A stretch of DNA of 64,000 nucleotides. Origin: Opisthorchis felineus. Taxonomy: Eukaryota > Platyhelminthes > Trematoda > Opisthorchiida > Opisthorchiidae. Of this stretch, positions 36,704 through 51,700 are shown piece after piece. The translations under genes and the position numbers were made by a program. The stretch's first letter is position 1. Each line of letters begins with the position of its first letter. The stretch is taken from positions 363,144-427,143 of the forward strand of contig SJOL01005652.1 of the NCBI GenBank assembly GCA_004794785.1, written 5' to 3'. The notes below the pieces were generated by a model. It was not told where the DNA came from, searched no databases, and saw nothing but the letters and a program-made list of their open reading frames with translations.

Positions 36704-39700
36704 GTAAGTTTTCATTGGGTGTTTTCAATACATTCCAGCCTTTGCCGGATTATCCCTCTATTTGGCATTTAGGATGAACAACAACGAACTTTTCCCTGTT
36801 CCTCGATAACTACTTTATCTGGAAGAAATGACACTTGATTCATCTTTATTTATTTGTTTCCGAAGTTGTTTCGTAATGCAGTGCCTATGCGAACCTCTTC
36901 CTCACCTCATATCACCTGAAAAATAATCTTAAATGTGCGTGTTCGTCGCTGCGTGATCTGATCGATCGCGTAGTTTTTACTCATCTGTTAAACGTACACG
37001 CAAAAATTTTTACCTCCCACCTTTCTCTGTGGTTATCGTTGCTTTCAGTCTCAAGCCAGTTGGCTTCAGCACGACTTTGGCCACTTGTCGGTGTTCAAGA
37101 CTACAAAAATGAATCACTTGTTTCATGAAATTACCCTCGGTCTGACAAAAGGCGCTTCATGTGACTGGTGGAACTACATGCATTCACAGCATCATGCGAA
37201 GCCCAACGTTGTAAGTTATTTCATCAACGCTTTACTTGTTCTTATTTAAATAAGTATTCTTGAGTTTCCTTACAGTTTTCGGTGTGCTACTTCACCTGAA
37301 GCATTAAGCACCGATAAGTTTACCCGGTTTTTCCCGAAACACGTTGAGACCGCTCACTGATGTATCTTCCTATAGTGTTCGTAATCCAAAAGGGCTGGCT
37401 TTCAAGTTTTCCCATTAGGTCCGTGTTCGGGCCTCTGTCGAATGAGGTCCCACCTTTCAGTTAGTCACAGCAAGGACACTCGCTGTGATTACCAGCCACT
37501 TTTTTATATTGCCAAAATAGAAGGAGAACATATATTTCATATCTATTACCATTGACGGGTGCGCTTCGGGTTACAATGTGAACTGTTACAACCAACTGCT
37601 ATACGTGACGTGAGAACGAGCGTACACCCCCAGCTATGGCGCGAGATCAACCACTCCTAGCGCAGAGAGAAGAAGTGTGGGCCTTCGGAGGAGATCTTTT
37701 CTTATCTCAACCAAAGGGAATGTGCAGCTGGAGCAACGTCGAATGAATTTGGAGAAAGATAAACGCGGTAGTACACACACAAAGGGCAGGTAGCCAATAG
37801 GATTCCGGTTACAACATTCACCACCGCATCCCACCGAGGATATGATCTTTTTTCTCATATCCCGTCAGCATTCGCTCCAATAGTTTGCAGTACCATATAA
37901 TTTACTTTGAATGTCATCTCAAGATATTTCATCCGGGGACCATCCTCTCTTACGGAGCATCTTTTCTGGTTCTAAGGAAATTACCAATAAAGGCGATTTG
38001 TTAATCCCCCCTTTAAGTCTGTGAATGTCCGTCCACGCCATGCTATCGGAAAACCTGTGCTGATCAGCCATCATTGTCGCACTGTGCCAACCAAATTGGA
38101 AATGAGTGTTTTTATGCGTAAGTGGAACTTGATAGCGTTGCTGACCAGCCGCCTGCAGATCAACATAATTGTTCAATTCTGTCGAAGTTTCCAGGCTGAA
38201 GACCACGTCATCAATTTTGAGATGCACACCAATGTAATTCCGAGCAATGATGATAAAGGGTCTTGACATATCAGCATAGATTTGAGCAAATTTATGCAGC
38301 AGAATCCTCCCAAACAGCTGCATGTATGTACACACTTACTGTCCTGTCTCGATGACTTTTTTCAGTCCACCCCAAAAGGGGGAGTAATAAAATGAAGTTT
38401 CGCTTTTGTTAAGGTTTTTCAATTGTGTAGACCCTCCGACTTGTCCGGATTTGAGCTCCGGTCACCCCGCTTTCTAAGGCAATGTGCTCTCACAACTGGA
38501 TGCACTGAACCCATCCCTTGTGAACAGGCGAACGTCTCCTCAATTGTGCAGTGATCAATGTTCAATGGTCCGGTAACCCTTTTAGCCGTACGGATCGACG
38601 AGTCCCCTGTCACATAATATCACAGATATTTTAAGCTTGCAGGGCAACCTTATGTATTGATATGAATACAATGATAGACGTATTAACATTCACCCACCAA
38701 CTACTGCATTGTTGGAAGGACATTTCCGTAGATTCACGTTGTTCACTTTGTCAGTTGCCCATGTTTCCTGTCTCTGGTCACTGGCGCGATTTCCCAACGA
38801 CCAGTATACTTCAACTGGGAGAAACCTGTTACGCTTACTTAACTCCAACTAGACTGCTGACCCTTTCATTTCCACCACACGTCTTATCTCTCCCTCATGA
38901 ATTGGCTGACTAGTAGTGGGATGCAGGCATAAAGTAGAGGATTGAAGTTCTAATTTTGAAGTTTTCTCGGAAATTCTTAAACTATCCCCCTTTTTGTAAT
39001 CTACACGACCGTGCGTATTGTGTTGTCGGATCTTAAAAACATCGACAGCACGGGCACTTTTATTCCTATTAGAGCTCATCAGATGAGTGTAGGCGGGTAG
39101 GACACATGAGTGACAGTTTCAGGTTGTTTTCCACAGGACCACTTATCTACTTTGCACACCTGGGGGATTTCGGTTAGATGTGATACTCCAATTTCAACCG
39201 GTTGCTAACCTATTCACACAATCATCTGACGTCCGGTGAAGAATCAGACTGTCTGGCTGTTAGTTAGACTGTCTGACTAGTCATTGCTCCACCGATAAAC
39301 AAGCCCTGGCTATCTATTTTACCGGATGTATGTCTGAACTTTTTGGCTGGATCCTGAAAAGCTGAGCCACTGAGACGTGTTCGTACTTGCCGGTCGACTA
39401 TGCTCTCCTGACGTTTATAAACGTCTGGGGGAAGCTTGGTTGTGTTACGAAAACAAGCTGAATTTCAGGCATGCACTTTTCCAGAGTGGTTAGTTTTAAA
39501 AGATATGCTTTTCACAATGTTTGTAGCAGATACGTGAAGAGATTACCAGCGTTTGTAATCAGGACCCAAAATTCGCGGTAGACTGATGACGGATTGCTTT
39601 TGATAAACCGCCGTCCTTTTCGTTAGTATATGCCCAACAAACACGGAAGAAAAACGCAAATTGGCTGTTCATGCTGGGCTGAAGGCACCAGCCGATATAA

Positions 39701-42700
39701 TTATATGCGACAACTTTGATGCGCGTCACACCCTGAGTTAGCAGCTGCATTGAAGATGCTTGATGGTTACTCCCTTCAGAGAAAACCCGGGAGTGCCTCC
39801 ACGACTATTGATGACGAAAGGAAGGGAGACCTGGTCGTATGAACTAAGCTTCACAGATTACACAGCAATAATGTCATTTTGTCGTAAGAGGAACAGTTTT
39901 GTAGTGCTTATGACCACAACCCACTGAAGTACCAGTCTCATCGGTCGGGATAACAGGAAGCCCCGCATCAGCTTTACTTATGCCAGAAACAAAGGAGGAA
40001 TGGATAGATTGCATGTCACCATAAAACAAAGCTAAAGGCGAAGGACGGCTCGGTAGCCATTAACCTTATTCTCCATATATCTGACGTATGGTAATGCATT
40101 ATCTTTTCCCTAAGATGAAAAACAAACGGAATGAGCTTGTATTTCCGCAGTTGGGAGTACGCTCTTGTTTTACCCTAACTCGTAGCATAGCTCTTATGAG
40201 TACCATTATGACACGCGATCCGTGGCACGAACGCCTTATTTGACTACTTCACCACCTCAAAGACTTGAAATGGCCGAGCAAACGGAAGTGTCGGGATGGT
40301 CCCTCGAGAAAACTAACACCGCATACGACAGGTATAAAAAAATTGGTTGCAAGTCGCATACAGTCACGTGCTCTTTTTCTTGTGTGATTACGTAACTTTC
40401 TGCATTATAACTTATTTTCATATCTGGTCATACAGCTAAAATCTTATTGCTCTGTTCAGCCAGAGTTGAAATCAGAGTTGTCTACGAAGTTACCCAATAC
40501 AGATTAAAATTCCTCTTGACCCTTAGTAGTGAGTAGCGAGTAGGTGAGCATTCTTGTGACAGCGCTTACTGTGACACCTTCCATTTCGATACGGATGCTC
40601 AAATTTCTCTTGGACTTCGCAAACCCATATAGGGATAATTGTGAAAAATCAGCCAGGATCACGTCCACCTGCTTGATTTTAACCTTCTTCATCTGGATCA
40701 CAGAATGTTTTGCTTGTTCTGGGATAATAGGGTAACATTTAGAGACATGAACAAGTGAACGGGAAGCCAAATGAACCACTCAGTTAAGCCCAAAAAGGTT
40801 GTGCAATATTGGATCACGATAAGTGATGCGGGAATATTGGTGTTTTTATTTTGGACAAAACTCGCTTTAAACACAACGAAGTGTAGCCATTTTCAAAGAA
40901 CACATCAAGGTTAAGTTCTTTCCTGTACACCGAGGCAGGTAGGATACGCTCCAGTGGATCGCTTCAAACCGGGTTACTGTCACCTCGTCATGCCTAATTG
41001 CACGTTTGGTGGCAACACTTCAAGCCAATGCAGCTTGAGGCAACACTAAACGAGCTGCGTTGACGATCCTGGCAGTCGTATTCCCTGATCCTCACGGCAT
41101 GATTGTATACAAACTTTCGGTCCGTGTTTATAGGACTCGGGTGCCATGATGAGAAAGCGCCCAGTGATGTGGATTGAAACGGCCATCTGTTTTTCGTATG
41201 TAACGAACCGTGATTTAATGCTGGACGTTTAATCATTTTATTCAGCCAATACATTCATTGCGACAGTGAATGGATACAAAAAGATTCGCTAATCAAGCTA
41301 CTTTTGTAGTCTGTAGAGAGGATTTGCAATGCCTAAAAATGTATCAGAATGTTCTGCTGGCAATCTACCAGAAAAGGGTGCTTTGATGCCCGTTTTCTTT
41401 AGTTCTCATCAGTGCTCACGCGCTGAGTCCTCATATGCAGAGAACTTCTTATATCCATGAGAATAACGTTCGAAATATGGGGCTGGCGTAGCATGACTAA
41501 TACTTTCTCAACTATTTTTCTGTCCGCTGTCATATTCAGCAACATATACCTCGGTGCAACCCTTTTCAAACCACCCATTCTGTCACACGATTTACAGGCA
41601 GCACTTCTTAATTCCGTATCAATTGTCATTCAGTGAGCCGTTGTTGAGGCTGCACTGTTGCGCAACACCAAGGAGTCACCAGCTACAATTTAGAATTGGC
41701 AAACCGATTAAATCAGTCTACTTTATAGCCACTTTAGAGTGGCGAAAGTCAACTGGAGTAATTCTTGAGATTCACAAAGTATAATATAAGGTTGCCTCGC
41801 AAAGAGCTCTCTCAAATAATGAGATTGCTAAGTGGTCTAGTGCGATGCATGTCGTAAATGGATAATTTAATCCCACCCTGGATGGTAGTCCACACTTCCT
41901 TTGCCCAATGATGCAACCAAAGTCAGCATGTGATTTCTTCGCTTGTTATGACAAACGTTTCTGGCAGTTGTATACAGGAATGACCAGCGATTCAACTGTT
42001 CATCGTTTTTCCTATTCCATTCTTCTTTTTTGTCCGTTACCTTGCGCGATCCGCATGTCCGCAGTTCCCATTATCCAAACTCTGGTCACTAACAGATTGG
42101 TGGACTAAACAGACTTGCCTTCTGATGTGCGCTATTGCAAACGCCACGGGGCTTTTACCTCGAGTATTTGATCTAACCTCCAACTCATCTATTCCATTCA
42201 GTTACCCACCTGTTTTTATCTCGCTCCGAGCTGATCAGTCTTATACCTCTTGGAATCCGCTTATGCATCACCGGTGTACTGTTCAAAATATACTTGAATC
42301 GGTATAACTCATACAAGCTAGTCAGTTCCACCATTCTGTGTGTGGTTCCTGAAATATCGCTTAAGCTTGCGTTTTGTGTTGAACTGTGCTTTCGTTGAGA
42401 GTGAACTGGCATTGGAAAGCTTACTGTCGGTCGGGCATCATTCGGTGGAGTTCGGTTTCTCCAACCTCTCTGTAAAACCCCGTTTGCCATTCGCGCTTGT
42501 TTTTGCACACTAGGACGCGTTACACAGTCAGTTTGACTAAGTCAGCGCTGCGTCCCGCCAATAATCTTTTTCCCTCTTCGCTTATGTTCATCGTGTTTTG
42601 GATGATAGACAGCGCTGACTGTCGTCCGGGGAAGTACCACGCCAATAAAAACCTCCGAATTGGGTTGTGGGATTGTTCGTTAATTATCATTGCCATCTCA

Positions 42701-45700
42701 GTTTATGTTGTGTGCATTGTATTGCACTATTTCCTGCCGTCTTCATTTCTGTCCCGCTGTATTCTCCTTTATGTGCATCTATCTGCAAATGACTGTTCCA
42801 TACTCTGGGGACATTCCGGACTGTCAAATCGTACGGTGGTTCTGGTAGTAACTCTCAATAACGATCGTTGTGCAGACCAAACGGGAAAACCCATAGGAGC
42901 CCTAAGCGATTTGGCGTTGACATTCTTTGATTTGTGTCACCAGATTACCTTTTTCACTGCTATTTCGTAATCTTTTTGCACGAATCGTATTTTGTTTGTA
43001 CTTAATATATGTACCTGCAAATTACCCACCCTACCATCTGCACTACAGGAACCTTAAGTTGTTCACTGCTGAAATCCTGTGGTATGTGTTTCCAGGTTAC
43101 CCTTTCGTTTCCATTTCTAATTTGAAGTTTTGTGTTGTGTTGCGTTGCGTTGTTTTACCTTTTTATCTGATGTGTGCTTCAAGCGTATATCTGCAATTAC
43201 CCGCCCTAACTTCACACATAACGGAGTGTTAACGATGCGATAAGTTGTGTGGACCAGACTGATTATTAGCTAGACGTATGTGCCATAGGTGCATATTAGG
43301 CGTACTGCTGGCCACCCTGCTCATCCGCTATAGGTATAGACCGTTTAGTTATCCCCCACATAATTTAAATCTCTCGGTCATGAGTACGGCATGTCACTGG
43401 CTTCAGAACTGCCCCTCCCACGTTCGCCCTCGGGTTCACGCCAGGTAAAGGGTTTTCCAATTGGTTGCACACACAGCTCAGTCCAAACCACAGGTGGCAT
43501 TATCTGTTGTGTGCGGTAGTCGATCGGCCTAGTTTGAAGTGACAGGCGATTCCGGGGACATGACGGCTCATAATCATTGTGTCAACACGCCGTTCCACCT
43601 GACTGCCTGTGCTTGAATCTCGCCGTGAAGCTCACAGGACTGGGAAAAACGTTGTCGCTTGGGAGGAAACTAACAAGAACTACTGTGGAACAGAAGATCA
43701 TTGACCAACTGTCGAAGTCTGTTGAGTTCAGGTCTATTTTTCCCCCCTCCCTGTACTCAGCTGTATTTCTTACGAGTCGCAACAGGCCCTTCTAATTCGT
43801 TCATCTCTTTATCTGTCTTCAGATCGACAAGGATCCAGATATTCGGTTGGAGCCGGTATTTGTGGTTGGTGACACAATGCCCATCCGTGCAGCGTCTAGG
43901 GACAATAAGTGGAGCACCCATCTGCCCTACGAATATCAAGCTAACTACTTCTTCTTTGGTGCGTCCAATTCGTTCTCGCTGTTACTGTTGGTTTTTTTCC
44001 CAGCGTAAGATAGAAGTTTCTTTCTAATACTAAATCACTGATGGTAGCTACACCATTTTAATCAGTTTCTGATGAGATGGACATACTTGAAATTTTCTTC
44101 GACACCATTGATCATCAATGTTACTTTCACACTAAGTTTTCACAGGAAAACGCAAAGGAGAAGCTGCCGGTTCTCGGACGGCATCCAAATCTGTTGCGTT
44201 TCTACCGTAGCTGAAACTTCTTGAAACCTTCCAGTAAAACTATAGAGGTGGCCATTTCCTCATCATCGTTGGCAATCAACCGTACAATTCATATAGTGAT
44301 TCAGGCTATCACAGTTTCTTTCCCTGACAACATTGGGGGTGACGGCACAAAACAGTCTAACCGTACATCGGTTGTTGCATGTCCCATTGGTGCGTGGGTC
44401 GATGAAACTGTTGAATCATGTAATAGAGGCAGCAGCTCAGCTACGGGAACACTATTGGGCCATGTCTGTCAGTGTGTTTGTTGCGGCGCGTCTCGGGGTG
44501 GGCGATTGAGTGTACACGTGTCGGCCTTGTTTTCGCTGCCAGATGGTGACCCATCTTGGTGGTCATCTACATGGTTAAATGAAGGAGCTCTGACATTCAG
44601 TGCACGTAATCGAACCAGCGCAATCTATGGTGTTTTATCTGATCATTTGTCGCTCCTGATTTCTTTGTATTGGGACCGTTCGATTTACCTCTGCATTGCC
44701 AGTTCTATGCTTCTGCCACACGCCTGCAACGCTTCGTTTGTGGGCCCATGTTTATTCAGATCGGTAAAACCCGAGAGCAAAACATCTCAGCTTTGTAGAC
44801 CTACATACATCGGCTTTATTGCTCGGTTTTAACCAAAAGAAGCGGTAATTTATGTGTTCGTTGTTTTTATCACCATACGCATACACCTTACGTCGCTGGC
44901 AGTTAATCGGCTCGATCCACAGCATCGTAATAAGCAAGATGGAATTTTTGGGGGTTAGTGGCAAAGTTCCACAAGACGTGCGTAGAAAACAGTGTAGTCC
45001 TGGTCTTCTGGAGAAGGATCTCAATATCATCATCTATTTGTCTTCTATGATCTGTTTAGTGGTTCCCTACTAAGTGAGCATACATCTCGATACAGCTGGA
45101 TGTTGATCCCTATTCAGGTCATTTTACCGTTTCGTTTGGACGTGTAAGTCCGGTATTCCTGAACGAATTTGACCATAATAGTATATCAAACCACAAGTGG
45201 ATTAGAACGGAACAACCGGTGGGTGAATGTGCACTGGACCGCGCTTGTTCTCATGAGGAAGAATTCATCGTGATCACTAAACGAATTTGGGAGATTGGCC
45301 ACACAGCCCCTTCAGTGAGACGATCACAGATAATCAGATGAGCATCCTAGCTGTTCTAGAACTGTCTGCATTGCGACTTTATCACCGAGTTCGTACCAAA
45401 CGACAAATTGTTTAGACTGCTCCACAAGCAGTCCAACACGAACTGCCGGATATTGTCTGGTCGATTTGTCGTAACTGGTTGATTTGAAAACAGTTAGTAG
45501 TCTACAGTACGCACACACTGCAAAGCACGGTGTATGTCACTGCGGCTACAACTGAATCAAACTCTATAATCGATGTACACTATACGGTGGTCTACGATCC
45601 GAGGCCGTCTCGGCAGACTACTTAATACTGGTAGTTTCAACCAACCACTCATTTCATTGTTGCTCGTTCGTATGATGTTGAAAACACAAGTGACTAATTT

Positions 45701-48700
45701 GTTCACATAATACAAACGTGCGTGCAATATCTATGCTAGACATTTGCGTAGCCGCAGACTATTCTGTAGGCAGACTTAGCCTGTCGCGAATAGTTTGGTC
45801 AGTCAGTGATTCCTTCTTGGAACGTATTCAGCGTTCCTGTCGTAAATCCTTTGGTTATGTGGATGAGCGTATCCCCCCGTTTTCACGGGAATCTCATTCA
45901 AATTTTTCTCACTGTCTAAAGCCGAAAAATTTGTCGACCAGGAGTTTATGCGATGTTAATTTCTCGCTCTGCTTTTTCCATTTCCCACAGTTGGCCCACC
46001 TCTTCTGTTTCCCGTCTACTTTCAATTTATGTCATTTCGCTATATCTTTGTGCGAAGACGTTATGAGGTCAGTACTAATGCTCGTTTATTTTTCTGAACC
46101 TTTTTCTCCCAGTGCTTGTATAAGCTGGTCTAAGTTCCAGAATAATGGGCTGTCAAATTTATCGCGATGGCGAGTTTGCCATCAACTGGCGTTTATCAGA
46201 TTTTCGTACAACCCGCATAGTTTTGCAGTTTGAACCATAGCCTTGGCCGTAATTTCTGTATTTTTCCCGAGTAGTTTCATTCGGCTGAAGTACGCATTTG
46301 TGCATGAGCTCTACTTCGCTCTCGATGTACCCTGGCAGAGGGTTTCACCACGCCACCACAGCGTCCTCCCAAGTCCATCTGAACGGCTCGATCATTTCAG
46401 CTACTTATACCTTTCATAGTAGTAAAAATAAACCGGCGGCGACGTGCGGATGGAGAGGCAACTCCGTTCCTGTATTCTGCTCACACCTAATGATAACGCC
46501 TATCGAAGTACTTTATTTCCATCTACGAACCGATTGGATTACCTCATTTTCTTGTGCTTGATCCTGGAACACAACTCATCAAATCAAGCTACCAATTCGT
46601 AAACCTTTAACTGAAATTGTCAAAGACCGCAGCTGTCTGCCAGTCCTCTTTTTAAGTAAAAAACTGCCGGTGATGCACCTATGAAATCTATCCACTGAAA
46701 TTCTTCTAAGTTTCCGTGTGTGTTCCATGTTTTTATTGCTATGCGCTTGTTTAAGCCATCAATTTTACAAAATTCGGAAAGTTAAATAATTCTTTTCATT
46801 CCCAGCCACAGTGCTATGCTCATTTAATAGGTTAAGTGTTTGGGTTTGAATCAACAGAACGTCTGTTGTTCCCTAGTTCACACACGCCCAGCAGGGTGGG
46901 ATGGCTTCCTTCAGCTTTACTGATTATTGCTAGGTAAAACCTCTAGAACAAATATCCCCCAATCCTAACATGCAATTGGATGATACTTACTCATTACACC
47001 TCGATGAGGTGGACCGCCATAGATCTGTCTGTCCCACAATACCGTGAACATGAGTTGTTTCAGAGAAGTTTGTGGGACAACCAGCAGATTTATTACTGAG
47101 CAACGTTTCGATTTCGGCAGCAAACCTCGGTCGTGCTAATTGACAACGCTGTAGTAGCTCGTTGATAGCCTACTATTTTTCTGAGCAACGAATCATGGAA
47201 AAGAACTGTTCAGGTTTACATATATGTCTATCTTTGAATTGTTGACCTGTGTTGCTTTGATGTTAAGCATTTAACAATCTGTAGGTGAGGTCATAGTCTG
47301 AAGATCAGAGCCGAGGACACGTGCATGATTGCGTGTATCAGTTAATCGCTGAGTAGTTGAGCCAATCCTCCGTTTGAAGATTATCTGGGCCACTGGGCTA
47401 ACCGTCAGGAATGTAGGGATAATGTTGAGCTTGTCCGTGTGCCTCGAAACTCAATCTAGCCACCTGGTCACTTGACATGACGAAGATTTTGTGTCAAAAG
47501 CGAGTCGCCGTGCCGCAGTAAGTCCATCGTATCCTCTCAATCCTCCAGGCCGTTCTCAAATCTCTGCATTGGTTGCGGGCGTTTTCCAATGGGCTGAGTG
47601 GACGTGAAGTTGACGAAAATGACACTCTTTGAAACTATGGCACTTTGTTGCACCTACTTTATTCTAACCTCTTTTTATGGCCGCTCGACACCGTGTGGTT
47701 TTCCATTCTGATTCTTTCGTGCGCAGCTGTAAGTTACATTTTAGTTTTACAGTTTGTGGGAAAATTAACCCGACGGCTAGTGCCAAACTGAGCATATCAC
47801 CACTGTTCACTCGCTAAATCGGGATTCCGAGACAGGACACATCAATGGTTAGCGACATTGTCAGACATGGCGCAGTGGCGCCCTCAATGGCCTCGTGCAC
47901 CCAAGCTATTGCCTTCAATGCATAGCTCCCCTCCCAATCTCAATGAAAACTCCGCTGACACCCCTTTTTTACGCTTAATTATATCAGCTCCCACCTCCAA
48001 TGCGCAGCTACCTACCCGAACTCCCTAACTCATCGTTGAACGAAACTGTGGCAGCCAGAATCACTGTACGGCAAGTATGTGGTTCTTACAGCTCATTATG
48101 TTGTTGTTGGTGGTGGTGGTGATGATGATGACGATAGTGATGAAAATCACAACGCTGGTGGCCGAACGGTCAAGTGTTCAAACTACTAATCGGGAGGTCG
48201 AGGGTTGGAGACCCCTGGTTTCATGAAATGCGCACTGCCGTTGATTCCCAATAAGGATGAAACAGCTGTACTCGGCTCTTCAGCATGGATTGGCTTCACT
48301 TACAGGACAAAATCTTCACATACTACCATCGGCAAAGTTTGTTTCTCCGTGAGTACCAAACAGACGGGTTCTAATCAGAACAACACGCTTCTCCGTAATC
48401 AGCATGAGTTCAGCTAATCGTTGTTTCCGCCGTGTGGTCCTTCAGTACTGTGAATAATGCAACACCACAGAGCCACAGTACTAGAAGAAAGAAGAAAGAT
48501 ATATGGCTATAAATTGGTTGTGATCAGAAGCCTGCTGAAAAAGCTAGCGTGATAAATTATGCCCGATGTTGCGCGAATTCATGCAGGTTTTCTTAAAACC
48601 TTATGATGGCTTCGTCCGACTGTATGTTGTACCCTCACCGAGATTGAGAGTATGAGCTGCAATGACACAATTAATCTTGTCACCTGGTCTTTACAGGCTC

Positions 48701-51700
48701 GTACATTCATTTCATTTTGTTCTTTGCGAAAAAAGTCGCTCCTCATCTCAAGTCGATGTAAGCCTAGCCTTGTTAAAGGTAGCATTGATCTCTCCGTTTT
48801 ATAATGAGAATGCGGATATTCCTCGCCTGACATGAGATTCATTATCCAAAGGTTATTCTCCGTCTAATGTCCGTGGGATAAATAGGATTTCGTTTTTTTT
48901 CCTGGAGAGCAAAACATGGGACGTTTTGAATTCTAGTTACACGGACAATTATGAAGTTTCTCATCTTTCTTTTAGGACCTCGCGTGGGTGATGGGCTTTT
49001 TCACCAAGTTGTTTGTCCTATACTACCCACTTCTTGGATTTTGGGGTACACTGGCCTATTTCTTTTGTGTCCGGTAAGGAAAATTCTATTATCATGTTGG
49101 CTGTCACTTTTTTTAAAATGTTTTATGCCATCAGCCTCGTTCCAAATCATCCGTCTATCACGAGGTATGCTCACAAATGCTTGCTGTGGTCCTGTTTTCT
49201 GTTTGTTAAATGCTGGTTCTAGTTTACGAGACTCCTGTTCTGCCCAAACCAGCTAAAACTGCTGGGCCAATCTTTGGATGTGTTATATGGCCTTTGGTCG
49301 TGATGTTATCACTATGTGCGCTGCTTTAAGGATCGCGTCCGGCCAAATTCGCTTTCCTCTCTCCTCGAAGCCGTAAGTTTTAAAACACCTTTTCCTTCCC
49401 GTCTGAGGAGGACCAGATAATGTGATGGAAAAAATATCTGGCAGTGGTACTAATCTGTCGGAAGTAAAGCAAGATAATTTGGCATGACGAACCTGAAAGA
49501 GTCTAGCGTGTACGACATCAACTGTTTTGCTGAGTGGATTTGGTTCTAAACAAAACGATGCATTCAGGAGTGAGATAAACGGGAGATACAAATGTGCACA
49601 GTATATTACCCTGTTGGTGATCATTTGCACGACAGACCAGTGTTCGCTTTTCGAATTTGCGGAGTTATCTAAATCCTCCACGCTTTTCTTGTAACTAGCT
49701 CTTAGCTGGCACACAGGTTGCATACAGGGTATCCTGTATACTGGAATCCTGTATACTCTGGAATCGAGACTGCTCTTACTTGTACCCTTGTTGCTCAAAA
49801 TCAGCTGGTGTTTAGCGCAACTTCATGTGGTATTGATTTGGACTACATTTCAAGGATGCCAGGCCAAAAGGCTCATCCAATGCCTCTGTCAGCTTTATAC
49901 ATGAATCACGGTGCTTCGATCGACCAACAGACTCAGACTAGTTTTCTTGTACACCTGTGTTCTTGTGGAATCCTCCAGCAATGTCTTTGATAGGTCAGTC
50001 TCCTAAATTGAAGGCTTCCCGTCTGCAATATTTGCAACCCGAAAGTCATACATGAAAATACGCCACTAATCGATTTATTTTTGTCGGCGCCCAAATTTCC
50101 TACTTTCAAGAGGATGTCCTATTACATAACGCTTTTGCATGCCGTTTTGACAAGTTCCTTGGGAATATGTCATATTTTCGTACATGCAGCCTCTGACAAA
50201 AGTTTGACAACTCTAAGTTACTTGTGAAACAGGAATTTGTTGCGGTGTTGTAGCTCATTGAGGTTATCATGTCCCGTACCTTTTTCATACGATTTTAGTT
50301 TTGACAGTGAGGCGTACGCCTAGTTCAAGTGTATACTGCCTCACAAAACGCGTACACTCATATTGTGAACAAGCACAAGTTTTTGTACGCAGCTGTGTTG
50401 TTGTTCACTTTCCTCTGTCCACGAAATGCCCTGTTTTGTTCAATGTGACACGGTAAAAAAGGTGTATCATCTCTAACAGAACAAACTTATACACAGCGGC
50501 AAAGCATTTACCACACTGTTACTATTGCCGTTTATGTTAAAAGAGCATCATCACAGACACAAAATGAGAAAGATGGATGTAGAATGATGTGCAGGAGGAG
50601 GGAAACGCCCCATTCGAAGGCGTCCGATCAGTAGTTTTCTAGGCGGACGAAATGGTACTTAGGAATGCTGGGCATGGAGCACGCAGGTAAAGACCAATAT
50701 CTGAAGGTAGGACGAGTAATTCTCAATGCTCTTCAAAGCCACTTTACTCTGGTCACTTTCAAATTTGAATTGTTTTTCACTTGGGAATCGCCTATCGTCT
50801 ATCATGACGGTCATTGCGTATGCTCCTCTTGAAAAAATATGACATCCTCATGTTCAAATTGGTCACAGGAGTTTCGTGTTAACTTCTGTTTCCTTCCGTT
50901 TTTCACGTGCTTTGCTGCTCGCCTACTGGTTGTGTCGATTCGCTTTTCTCTTCACGTACTCTGTGTCCAGCAGATTTTTCACTTTGTGAACGATGCCGAT
51001 ATAGCGTGACATTTTTTGATATATGACTACATATGGTCTGTTTGTTCCGTCGTTTTACAGTGTCGCCGAAAGTCACTGGTTCACGTGGGTCAGTCAGTCA
51101 AATCACATACCAATGGAGATTTCATATGACCGGGGTGAAGCTTGGCTGCCTATGCAAAACAGGGCTACCTGCAACGTGGAACATTCTGTTTTCAATGACT
51201 GGTTCACAGGTCACCTGAACTTCCAATTAGAACATCAGTACGTTTACGAAAGGAAATTATGTAATTTTCCGCTCAAATAGGTTTAGAAGAAAACAGTTTT
51301 TCTTGTCTACCCAAGAAGTCTCTTGTAAAACGACAACTGAAAGGACCCTTCTTTGGTCAATAGACTTAGACTGGCTAATGACAGCAAATCTGCTTGAATT
51401 TGTCTACGAGTTCATTCCTTCGAATTCAAACACTGTGATACATTCAGTTTCGCGCAAGCTGTTTGTTATCACAATAATGCACCGACGGTCCAGCCAACTT
51501 ACCATCTGAAAATGTAAGCCCGTTGTGTAAAGACAACTCGATGACCCATACACTAAATTCGTGTCAGATTACTTGACCAATTTTACTTAACTTGGGATAA
51601 AAGTGTAGTAAACTATAGTGTTTTCAGTGCGTCTCAACTGCCTACTCCCCAAACAAATACAACAGTGACAGAAACACTATGTTAAAACTCGTAAGCACAA

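Larger units (their letters stand above)
46068..48975 (+). other. Desaturase intron, 2.9 kb, carrying repeats
   Basis: GT-AG, phase 0. It holds an RTE 3' end (about 47785-48142) followed at once by a SINE-like head (from 48151). A sequence near 47480-47520 resembles one arm of the 56.4 kb hairpin (ATTTTGTGTCAAAAGCGA). Confidence 0.75.
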
